Of a stretch of DNA of 64,000 bases, positions 26,301 through 35,875 are shown piece after piece. A program made the translations under genes and the position numbers. Under the pieces are notes generated by a model, which was given only the letters and a program-made list of their open reading frames with translations, made no database searches and was not told the origin of the DNA. The first letter of the stretch is position 1. Every line of letters starts with the position of its first letter. This DNA is from Glossina fuscipes (lineage: Eukaryota > Arthropoda > Insecta > Diptera > Glossinidae): contig NW_023998439.1 of the NCBI RefSeq assembly GCF_014805625.2, forward strand, positions 588,846-652,845, written 5' to 3'.

Positions 26301-27424
26301 AAAAAGTCGAAAAAATTAGAAAAAAGTTTGTTTTGTAAATGTATGAAAAAAAATGTTTGTTTTTCCTTTGAATTTTCTTTACCATAACACATAATGAAAA
26401 TGCCAATTTCCTCAACAAAATAGCAAAACTGCGGAAAAACTTGACCAACAAACTCCTTAAAAACAACTTAAATAACTTGTACGAAATAAAATTGAGCTTG
26501 AAATTCACAAAGGGAACCTCATCCCCGTCACTATCAAAAAAAAAAAAACGGAAATATTTACGTAAAAGCATAGGAATTGAAACGGAAAGCAAGCAACGAA
26601 AAATAATATTACAAAACAAAATAGAATGAAGGAAGTGCAGCTAAATTAAATAAAAAGCAAAACTCAAAACTAAAACTTTGTTTCGGTAATCGAATGCCAC
26701 TCAAAATCGTATATATTGTAAAAAAAATATACAGTATATATATATATATATATATATGTATATGTATGTATATGTCTTTAAAAAGAACTAAATACATATA
26801 TGTTTTAAACGTAACATTAGAGAAGCTTATGCTGCCAAAATTAGAAAATAAACAAGCAAGAAGACTATCATTGGACGAATCTGACCATTAGATACACTAT
26901 TACTTACACCACTTCGGGTACTCGAACATCAATGTAGTTTAAATTTAGCAAACTTAATTCGCTTGTCAAAGAGTTTTTATTTTTCAGATGATTTGTCGTC
27001 TTCGGAACCTATAAAGGCAGGACCGAAGAATAGATCTATACGCTTCAAATTCCCTACGTCTGATGTAAAAGTTGGAACTTCTTGGCATATGAAACCCTAC
27101 TCTTCATTAAAACTTTGGTATGAATTGGGATCTAAGAAATAGACCTACATGGTCCAAGTTCAGCAAGCTTAGTTTTTGTGCCAAATTATTGTTTTGAAAG
27201 AATGTTTATCAAGAAGTATAAGAAATTAGGGCGTTTCACCGTATAACCAATCAGTTTCCGTAGGAAGGAGTCCACCAAAATTTCCGATTCGGACTAAACT
27301 TTTCAAACTTCACTTTGAAATGGCGAAATACAATTACTAAGCGATTTTTGTCGCGATATTCTAAAAATTACAATATTTTCTCATGAATCGCTTTGCCAGG
27401 AAGACGATATTTCGTATTTGAAGG
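23365..27424. other. Intergenic; repeats, no gene supported
   Basis: Holds the 24729/25084 direct repeat pair, a repeat piece at 23605-23680 related to 16431-16530, poly-T at 23918-23936, A-rich tracts at 26285-26305 and 26537-26548, and (TA)n at 26736-26757. The open frames (for example 24228-24500 and 26284-26619 minus) show no domain that I recognise. Confidence 0.45.
24729..25206. repeat. Direct repeat pair, about 115 bp, offset 356 bp
   Basis: 24729-24850 and 25084-25206 align along their lengths: both carry CTRTATCAA.GTT.ACAAGATTCCTT, then ATTTTTAATA, and end with a CAATTAAGG.TAAGCC.AGCTT stretch. Divergence is appreciable, so the duplication is old. Confidence 0.65.
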
Positions 27425-27840
27425 GACCAGAAGGATGTGGTCTGTTATTAGCTATTAAAGTATGGTGAAACGGTTAATATCGATTGCTACCGACAAATGT
27501 TGTTCACTGAACGAGCGAAATGTGAAAAAACGCAGCAGAAGAGTTTTTTACACAATACCCACTCATGCGTCCATGCAGTAATACTGATTCGCAATACGTT
27601 GGAAGGGCTCAACTGGTAAGTCCTAGCCTAAGCGGCTTACTCCCCAAGTTCCCGTCTTTCCGTTTACCCCTTTATTTGTTTTGATGAAACACGCACTTGA
27701 TGAGCTACGCTTTATTTCCTACGAATATATACGAACATGGCTCGATGACTGCTCCCTTGCTCCCAAATGTCAACACTTTCCACAAATTTTGCGACAAATG
27801 GAAAAACTGTATAGCTAGCGATGGTGAATACTTTGAATAA
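27425..27840 (+). pseudogene. Mariner transposase C-terminal relic
   Basis: Starting at 27425 one frame reads DQKDVVCY, stop, LLKYGETVNIDCYRQM, matching the mariner block WDQKGVVYYELL...GETV...YR.Q. The same frame then gives a block ending TLEGLNW (the YLETLKWEV region) and AAYSPSSRLSVYPFI (the HPPYSPDLAPSDYHLF region). A different frame gives KWKNCIASDGEYFE followed by TAA at 27838-27840, the usual mariner C-terminus. It has several in-frame stops and at least one frameshift. The aspartate of the SDY motif is replaced by valine and the DNARPH block is degraded, so it is inactive. The N-terminal half and the terminal repeats were not found. Confidence 0.75.
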
Positions 27841-30800
27841 AATGTTTTTTATTGTTTTCATAAAATATTGTGTGTGTTTTCTATACAATTTATTTCATAT
27901 GTACAAACCCGGTAGTCTCTGAGTATAAATTAAGAACAGATGTGGTATAATGTTCCCAATTATTATGACGTCGGCCGGATCGACGGACGAGTGGATAGAC
28001 GCATACGTTTTACTTTGATTAGCAGTATGTAGTGCTGAATTTTTGACGTATTTTTCTAGATGTTGCGAGTCGCAACGTAAATCTATTATACTCGCATCCA
28101 TTTGTAGTAAGGGTAGCCAGCATAACTCAAACCAATGAGTTGTTGTTGTCAAAATAGCAATAAAAATATGACATGATAATGCTTTAATTCAAACGAGAGT
28201 GATGCGTGCAGTGAGTACTTCGCTTAAGACTTTTCACCTATAAAATATTATTTCCTTTCCCCCCAAGAGAGTTGTACTTACTTACATATCATATCTATAT
28301 ATTGGCAGATATATAATAACACAATAATAGTTTTCGACGTTAACTGAAGGAAAGAAGGATAAAAAGCGGCCATAGTCATTGTAATTAAAACATATCATAA
28401 TGGCTTTTGCTTTTTATAATCACGTCCTAAAGGATATAAATATAAAGCAAGTTCGGTCTGAACATTACTTAAAAATCATCAAAGAAATACTAACTGTTTC
28501 TTAAAGCAATTTTCTACTTCTTTTCTTTTTTTCTAATACAATTTTCAACTTTCAAATCGTGGACCAATGTACATAGTTACATTAATTATAAGGAATATGA
28601 GCGAAGAGAAGTGCAAAGCCATTTAACTCGTTTGATAGCGCGTCATATGCTCTTTTTTACCACAGAGCCCGCATCAACCCATATATGTGATAGCTCAAAA
28701 GAACGTTATACTCTTACACTCCTTTAGAAGGCTCTAAACACCTGTACGTAATGTCTACTTCAACTGATGTCAGATAATAAGGGGAAAGTCGAGGGCTCTA
28801 ACGAATGTTTTCCCCAGAAGGACCTGGTAGGGAACGGGTCACCTTGCTTTATGACACAAAAGAAACTTATGTACTTAAGAATGCAACCGAAACAGTTGAA
28901 GGAGTTGCAAAAGCATCTCAAAGGCTATAGTAATGCATTCTGAATTAACTGGACAATAAAAGATCGTTCAATGAATTATATATAGATATAAGTGACGTTG
29001 AAATGAAAAGAGTTCGTACTCGACCTAAAACACTGTAATCGTTCTACTAAAAGGTTGACCGATTGTGATTGAAAGGTTTTGTAGAGACAGATTAACAATC
29101 TAATAAAATGGAATTAGAATTTCGTAGACATGGACGAAGAAGGAATTGTGATCTCTAAGTTGGAAACGGTAATAGAAAAGCACAATACGGTTGACAATAA
29201 GTTTGGGTCTATTCAAGTTATTAAATGGGCAAGTAAAAAGACCTTCAACGCAACACATGGCAGGCAACTTGAGAAAAGAACGCGCTCTAGCATATATATC
29301 TTGAACAAAGAAGTACGGTTTCACATTGTATGAGTTTCGTAGGTTAGCACTTACGTTGTCATTGTCTCGGCCAAGGTTACATTTACTTCCCAGGATATAG
29401 CAAAGACTCGACAAAATCAATAATTTAGCAAGTTGAAGAAATATGCTCAGCTAAACTTAAAAAATATAGAGCTTATCTCACTTGGTTTTATATAGAGCAT
29501 GTTATCCGATATTCAAAGGCCTACGAGCTACAGATAATGCTGGTTCTGTTCCAAAATTTGTGAACGAAGATTGCAGAGATATCTGAGTTTCGATTAGCTT
29601 TTGCTTTTCCTGTTTCATTTTTTTGATCTATCGTTATCATCTATACAATCAAGTACTTCTCAAAAGTTGTTAGTTGGGAAGCAGGTTATCCATTCGATGG
29701 TGTTCCTTTCGATTTCTTCCTTAGATTAAAAACTGTAGTCTTTTGGTACGCGTCAGTTCGTGTTCTCTATTTTTTCTTTTGATGTTCTTCTTGCCTTTTT
29801 TGAAAGTAAAATGACAAAAACACATTCTAACGGACGATAGCATGGACCGAATGCGAATTTCTTCTACCGAACATAATAAAACAAAGTGAATAGAATTCGA
29901 CTTGGCTCGAGCATAATTTCTTCTTTGTTGCCATTTAATATTTCTCCGCCATAACCGATAACAATTCATAATTACTTATGCGTAGATATATCCTAATGAA
30001 ACATGCCATATAAATGAAATGACACATTGCATTAAAGTTATTATACACATGCATCATATGTACGTAAATACGTGCGTGCTAATAGAAATATTTATCCTCA
30101 AACCCTTGTATAGATACGCATATATATATATATATATGATCGTTATTGTACATTTTGATGTCATGGTCATGTAGTATATGTGCATATTTTTTATCTTGAT
30201 TAATAATAGCTGACAGTTTATAATAAATATCAAGGCAAACTTGAATAGAAATATTTTGGTGCAATCTTGCAACAAAAAAAACAGAAAAAAAAACAATTCA
30301 ATCTTAAATAGGTCTAGTTAAAGATTTACTTCGCCGCAAATTTCATGTTTAATTATTCTGACGCATTCCAAAATCAAATTCATTATGGAATAATCTTCTT
30401 CTTTTTCTTCTTCTTGTATTATGCAGCAAATCAGGAAATATGGAATATTAAAATTCTTTTATCAGAATCAATCAGGGATTAATGAATTCGTATCAGGATA
30501 ATGTATAGTAAAAAGGATCAAAAATGAAGCATAACATCTGTTAAAACAGACTTATGAACTTAAGCTTGAAGCGATCCAACCGCGTCAAATTCATTTGTAC
30601 TTCTGTGAGTGCGTTTATTGCACTGTACATATAAAACGTCTAAGACTTCAAGAGTAATACATCTATCGCTACAAGCAGCGCCACCATATGTTATTGTTCC
30701 TTTTTAGCTCAATACTACACAAATGTGCACTACAGCACACCACAGACCTTTCCGACCCCTTTCATATAATTCAACATACATCTTCCTTCTCTTTCTAAAG

Positions 30801-32329
30801 TTTAGCAAATCAGCAAGAAATGAGTTATCGTGGCGTGTAGCAAAAATTTCGAAATCTACTAATATTTAAGAGATTTCTAACTTTTAAAAAAACCCAACTT
30901 TGACCGAACATAGACTACCTCAAAAGTTTTCGACGCACATAACAGAATCCATCTACCTTTCTAACATTTGAAACCTTTTTCATAATACCTTTTAAGTACT
31001 TTTACGCGCTCCTTTGCACAGGAAAGTTATACCGAAAGAAATATATACAAATTTTCACATAGGTCGCCGCATAGTCCCTCAGATATGAGTCTCGACTAGC
31101 AAGACTGCTCAGCACAGTTGACAGTACCTGATTGTAGATATGGTAAGTGCTCAATCAGTAGGCGTAGGCTTAGCTGGACATACACACCCATTCTTTACCT
31201 TTCCCCCTATCTTCTTCCCGTTCTCCATTTCGTTCCAATCGTCAGTGTATTGAATGAGTGGTCATAACCTATGCTATGGACATAAGTCTGCTTATCTTAC
31301 CTTTTAATAATGCAAACATATCATTAATTATCAAATAAAACACGTTCGCTATTAAAATCTGGGCTTGAGTACGCATTGCATCTTTCCTTGGCAATACGAC
31401 TACGAAGCGAAACGTGGACTTTATTAATATACACTTAATCTTTGTGCCTGGGCACATTGCCGTCTCTTACGATATAGTTCCGTTCATTAAAGTTAGGATT
31501 CCGCGCTCTGGTGCTCATACTACCTTAATCATTGATCATTATGGCATTTTCATTCATGGTTTTCTCTTTTGTAAGGAAAGTGACTTAACACTAAGGGAAT
31601 CTGATAGAGACAAAGGTAATGGCAACGCTAAAATAATTAACTCTTGCTCTACCTCTCTCTTGCTTATTCTTTGCTTCTGATCACACGTATGTCCCTCCCC
31701 GTGCCTACATCAACACAGATTAAGCTAAGTGTTTAATTTGTATAACACAAAATGAAATAAATTAAATCGATATTATTCCAGGTTAGGTCTATTGCTGCCT
31801 AAGACCTGGAAATCAATTATTCCCTATGGCTTTACATTTCATCTTACCTGTCTTCCTACTAGAATTTAAGAAAGAAAATAACTCACGCGATTTAAATAGT
31901 CGCATTAACTATGTCCGTCTGTCCGACCATCTCGTTTTTATCATCTTCGTCGGCAGTTGCCAGTTTCATAATCGCCAAACTTAATAGAGAAAATTCATTG
32001 CATCCTGTAAATGATGTTTGACGTTCGTGTATCATTTGAAATTTTGACAGTGCCATTTCACGTACTGATTGATACTTGCTTTCACTTTCAATTTAAACTT
32101 TTCAAATGTTTTTCTCTTATTGAATATGTATGTAATCATTTAATTGTTCTAATATACTTTTGAATTAACAAACTAGAATATTTTTTTACAAAAACATTAA
32201 AACAATTCAATTTTTTTATTTTTTTTTTTTTTACACTTTTGCTTATTTTAGCGATAGCGATCCAGACAATTGCAAACGAGAATCGCGTACAAACCTTTAA
32301 ACTAATTGTTTTTATTTAATTGGTAAGAA
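27841..32329. other. Intergenic; no gene supported
   Basis: AT-rich. A fragment at about 31088-31125 (CTCGACTAGCAAGACTGCTCAG) resembles the SINE segment between boxes A and B, and 31895-31935 carries the family A core (ATGTCCGTCTGTCCG). (TA)n occurs at 30119-30138. The open frames at 29100-29420, 29721-29969, 27895-28152 and 31414-31680 have no recognisable domain. Confidence 0.45.
31895..31935 (+). mobile_element. Dispersed repeat family A, core fragment
   Basis: The stretch GTCGCATTAACTATGTCCGTC continuing TGTCCGACC is a diverged copy of the family core seen at 18461, 40116 and 53490. The body is not recognisable downstream. Confidence 0.35.
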
Positions 32330-32803
32330 ATGTTAAAAAAAGCCGGACAACATCGAAGTCGTTTACGTTCAGGTATTCAATTTGATGAAGATAATCTGCA
32401 GTCATTAAGAAGGCAAAATAAGGATTATGGTCACACAAAAGTTCGTCAAGCACAAACTCCATATCCACGCATCGAAGATCCGGTTGATCCTTCTTTGCTT
32501 CGTCAGCGTCTCCTTGAGCTATTTGGTGGACTTCAATTTCTGAAAGATGAAGAATCGGACAAAAGCAGCAGTGACGGACAATCGCCAGAATCACGAGCCG
32601 AGAGTTTCTTAAAGAAACGAAAAGAATTTACTGTATGTGAATATACATGCACCAGGCAAAGGAATATGGCGTTTTACAAACAGGAGCCAGGATGTAGTGT
32701 GGGATCTAATTGGCGTACTGTAGCCGCAGCGAAAAATTCAATTGCTGTCTCACGTACGAATAGACCCCGATATTCTCAATGTTCGGGCCTTTCAACAAAT
32801 TAG
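32330..32803 (+). CDS. Protein phosphatase inhibitor-2-like protein, 157 aa, intronless
   Basis: Diverged relative of protein phosphatase 1 inhibitor-2 (I-2), a heat-stable regulator that binds the PP1 catalytic subunit. Residues 19-45 hold GIQFDEDNL and KDYGHTKVRQAQTPY, matching the I-2 KWDEMNI and KDYGxMKIxxPxTPY blocks, including the TP site that GSK-3 phosphorylates in I-2. SPESR and FLKKRKEF near residues 84-98 match SPEEREKKRQFEMKRKLHY. The following HYNEGLNIKLAR helix, which covers the PP1 active site in the family, has become TVCEYTCTRQR. Canonical I-2 is about 205 aa, so this is short at both ends. A shared C-terminal motif PGCSVGSNWRT links it to the convergent gene at 34658-35875. 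The start ATG has a purine at -3. The intact frame and conserved motif order support a real gene; a testis-type paralogue (Drosophila has I-t) is inference. Confidence 0.8.
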   Translation: MLKKAGQHRSRLRSGIQFDEDNLQSLRRQNKDYGHTKVRQAQTPYPRIEDPVDPSLLRQRLLELFGGLQFLKDEESDKSSSDGQSPESRAESFLKKRKEFTVCEYTCTRQRNMAFYKQEPGCSVGSNWRTVAAAKNSIAVSRTNRPRYSQCSGLSTN

Positions 32804-34657
32804 TTAATTATTTTGCAATACTACGTACGTACGTTACAGTTTTCCAAATTCTTGGTCAAGTTAAAAATTCAATTCATGATCAAAATACTTTATATATGTA
32901 TACCATATGTGTTATACTCGCGGGAATGGACCATATATGTCGGGCGGTATAGGCAAGAAGTTGGAAGCATGGACTGACTCTTCCCTTTCTCATATATAGT
33001 AAAATTGGACATTTCGTCACGATTAATAATTAAAACGTACTATATTTAACATAATTATGTTATTATTTTTAAGTATATTACAAAAAATTATTGGTATTTA
33101 TATAAATACATTTGTTTTAATGCAGATTCTTTTCTACGAAACCATCAACGACTACTAATTTTGAACCTTGATGGATGATGCCAAGGTTTTCAAATTCTTA
33201 TTAAGTGGGATAGATATCCCGACGACACATAACACGAAGGCGACGTGAAAAATCGAATATATATTTTACAAATTTGCAAAGGAATTGAATCCAGCGCACT
33301 CGGGTAGAGAAAGAATTGTAAAATTTTACACTTCTGCTTTTGCACTCACAAAATCGCTAATATAAGAAATTTAACAAAAATGCCTTCCATCCACACTGTT
33401 TTTTCGTTTCGCGTAAATTGCAAACTAACTTTCCATATTGCTTTAGTTCTGTAGATATCTTTCATGACTTCTCATGAGATTACATATTTATAGTCATTCA
33501 ACACAGAGTAGGGTTAAAGTATGAAAATTGCATTTTCACTTGCGATTAATATAAAGATTTTTTAAATATTGTAGTTCTCTTGGAAAAATTTTAATCGACA
33601 CTTAGACTAACTGTAGAGTAGAGAGACCCATATTAGAACATTAATGACGGGTATAATTTTTCAATTGAGATTACCGAGTGCGGATTAGCCGGTGGTAGAG
33701 ATTTTTCAAACAAACGTGAATACAATTGATACTTTTCGATTTTTTTGAACATAAGACCAACATTCGATATCTTTGTTTACAACTTCGTCACGGAACCATA
33801 ATTGTTTTTGAAACACCTAAAGCGTTTACTTTAAATAAAATCTCATTTTCATGAATCGTAATCGCGCATTTTACAACAAAAATTGCAAGAAAAGTATTTT
33901 GACCAAATTGCAATGAATTGTCGCTGCACTCTGCCCATCAAAGCTGTCTTTGCTGGGCCTTTATCCTTTTTTTTTTTTTTTTGCTAATTTGCTTACCCTT
34001 TTTGACAAGCATGAAGAAATGAAATAAAATCTAAAACAAACGAACTGTATTTAGCACGAAGTACTGAAAGTTCTAATGCGAGTAGTCCGTAGCCCATTTG
34101 CCACCAATGCACACGTTTTCACTATTAGAATAAAGGGCAGTCCTGCTTCTTCCACCGAGTAACTATGTGGGCAAGTGGTGAATGGGCAAAACGACAAATC
34201 TGCAGTACAATCCTATATATAGCTTTGTATCACACCAACAAAGAAAGTAAATGCAGGTCTCATAAAGCGAAAAAAAAAAAATTACGCTTTTACTATGAGA
34301 ACAATTTTACAAGTGAAGGGCACACTCACCTTTACGAACTTTTAGCTGCATAATCAGCGTAGAATGGGTCACTTTAATGTGATAATTTCGCTTGATAATG
34401 GATATGAGGAATGGAATGACACGACAAGTAAATACTACAGAGAAATTGTACTCTTCTTATTATATTCTGTCTGTCCTTGCCAAAAATTGGTTTTTAGGAC
34501 AAAATTCCAAACACATTTTATTTGATTGAGAAAAATTCAGTTTTATCAAAAAAATTTGCTCATTATAAGCGGTCATTACTTTTTGCAATACATAGGCAAA
34601 CTCAAAATAAATTTAAGTTTGCATCAAAGTTACAAATGAACAACACAAATCGTAATA
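32804..34657. other. Region between convergent I-2-like genes
   Basis: 1.85 kb holding the 3' ends of both neighbours. It contains a poly-T run (33967-33982) and no further open frame with recognisable content. I do not see an AATAAA close downstream of the 32803 stop. Confidence 0.5.
34517..34522 (-). promoter_or_regulatory. Candidate polyadenylation signal AATAAA
   Basis: The plus-strand TTTATT reads AATAAA on the minus strand, about 136 bp past the stop of the 405-aa I-2-like gene. Confidence 0.4.
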
Positions 34658-35875
34658 CTATTTAAAAAGTTTTGTGTCAAAAATATGACGATTTCGCAGA
34701 CGAAGATTAAGGTTACCCGACACCGCTCGCTTATTGAGAGCATTAATTCTCAAAGCGAGCATATCACCTATGCTTACTCTCAGATTTTGAGGGTCAACCA
34801 TACTCATTCTCAAACTGTTATCGACAGCATTAACTGTCGAGGTACGTGTACAACTAATCCTGCGCATCGATGACAAAGATTGTCCACCGGTAGTCCAACC
34901 TTCACCGATTGATGGACCTGGTGGTAGTGAAAATACGCCTAAATTCATAATTTTTTGCTTTGCAATCGTAAATTCTTGGAAATAAAATGCCTTTCGCTTC
35001 TCCAAAAATTCTAATGTTCGTAGATCGCTTAAGTCTTTTAGCTCTTCGACATCAGCAGTGTAGCGAACTTGTGCCGATTTACGAGTTGAACCATCTAAAA
35101 TTGCCGTTAGACGATCTCTCACCGCATCAGGGTCTACTGGTGCCGCTGATCGAGGAACTGGTGTTTTTGCTTTAGGTATTCCTATGTAATCGTAATGTTT
35201 GAATAATAAATGTTGACGTATCTGTTCTTCGTCGAAACGTATTTTGCTTGCAGGGGGCGCATTGGATTTATTGGACAAAGGCGCATACGTAGCGCGTCGA
35301 TGGTCATTGGTAACAGCAGCCATTGCACGCGGCGTAGGATCTTCAGACTGCTTAGCTGGATGCTTCGCTGAACTTCGGAAGGTACCAGTTGGATACGATG
35401 TTGCGCTTCGGATGGTACCAGTTGAACGCGGCGTTGGACTGCCAAACGTACCAGTTGATTGCGGGGTTAAGCTTACAGATGTGTCATTTGGACGTGGCGC
35501 TGGCCTTCCAAATTTGCCAATTGGACGTGGCAAGAAGCGTTCAAACTTTCGCCGACGCGTCTTGCCACCAAACGTACCTGTCGGAAGTGATGTGTTGTCT
35601 TCAAACGTTACACGCGTTGAACGCGGCGTGGTGCCTCCAAATATACCACTTGGACGCAGCGTGCTGCCTTCAAACCCGGCAATTGAATGAGACGTAGGGC
35701 GTCGCACGTTACTAATCGGCTGCGACGCATTTTCGGACGTTCTAGCTGAACTCGGTGTGGGGTCTTCATATGTGCCAATTGAAGGCGACCTTAGGCTAGC
35801 ATTATGCGTACGTCGGCGAGTAGTACGTTTCTCTACGAAACTCGAATATAACAAGCCCCTTGCTGCTCTGTCCAT
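34658..35875 (-). CDS. Protein phosphatase inhibitor-2-like protein with repetitive N-terminus, 405 aa, intronless
   Basis: The core (residues 209-315) is a diverged inhibitor-2 domain. It carries SKIRFDEEQI, with KIRF a good RVxF-type PP1 docking motif (211-214), DYIGIPKAKTPVPR (229-242, TP site), a VDPDAVRDRL stretch also seen in the 32330 gene, then FLEKRKAFYFQEFTIAKQKI (290-309), aligning with the KRKLHYNEGLNIKLARQLI helix of I-2. The N-terminal 208 residues are basic and rich in P, T, S, G and R, with degenerate 11-residue units such as STGTFGSPTPR (about residues 63-170); canonical I-2 has nothing like this. Residues 316-331 hold PPGPSIGEGWTTGG, matching the PGCSVGSNWRT of the neighbour. 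The C-terminus (335-405) is basic and unrecognised. The ATG at 35873-35875 has G at +4. A single uninterrupted 1.2-kb exon suggests retroposition or an intronless duplicate. PP1 regulation is inferred. Confidence 0.8.
   Translation of the reverse strand: MDRAARGLLYSSFVEKRTTRRRTHNASLRSPSIGTYEDPTPSSARTSENASQPISNVRRPTSHSIAGFEGSTLRPSGIFGGTTPRSTRVTFEDNTSLPTGTFGGKTRRRKFERFLPRPIGKFGRPAPRPNDTSVSLTPQSTGTFGSPTPRSTGTIRSATSYPTGTFRSSAKHPAKQSEDPTPRAMAAVTNDHRRATYAPLSNKSNAPPASKIRFDEEQIRQHLLFKHYDYIGIPKAKTPVPRSAAPVDPDAVRDRLTAILDGSTRKSAQVRYTADVEELKDLSDLRTLEFLEKRKAFYFQEFTIAKQKIMNLGVFSLPPGPSIGEGWTTGGQSLSSMRRISCTRTSTVNAVDNSLRMSMVDPQNLRVSIGDMLALRINALNKRAVSGNLNLRLRNRHIFDTKLFK
35366..35689 (-). repeat. Coding minisatellite, about 33-bp period
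   Basis: Encodes the degenerate 11-aa units of the 405-aa I-2-like protein (roughly PTGTFGxxTPR; examples PSGIFGGTTPR and STGTFGSPTPR). Units are diverged from one another but keep the G-[TI]-F core. Confidence 0.75.

Noticed and set aside
32316..32594. 92-codon open frame antisense to the 157-aa I-2-like gene
   Set aside because: Shadow frame of the real gene; no domain of its own.
35244..35697. 148- and 102-codon frames on the plus strand opposite the 405-aa gene
   Set aside because: They are antisense images of the 33-bp coding repeats, which stay open in several frames.
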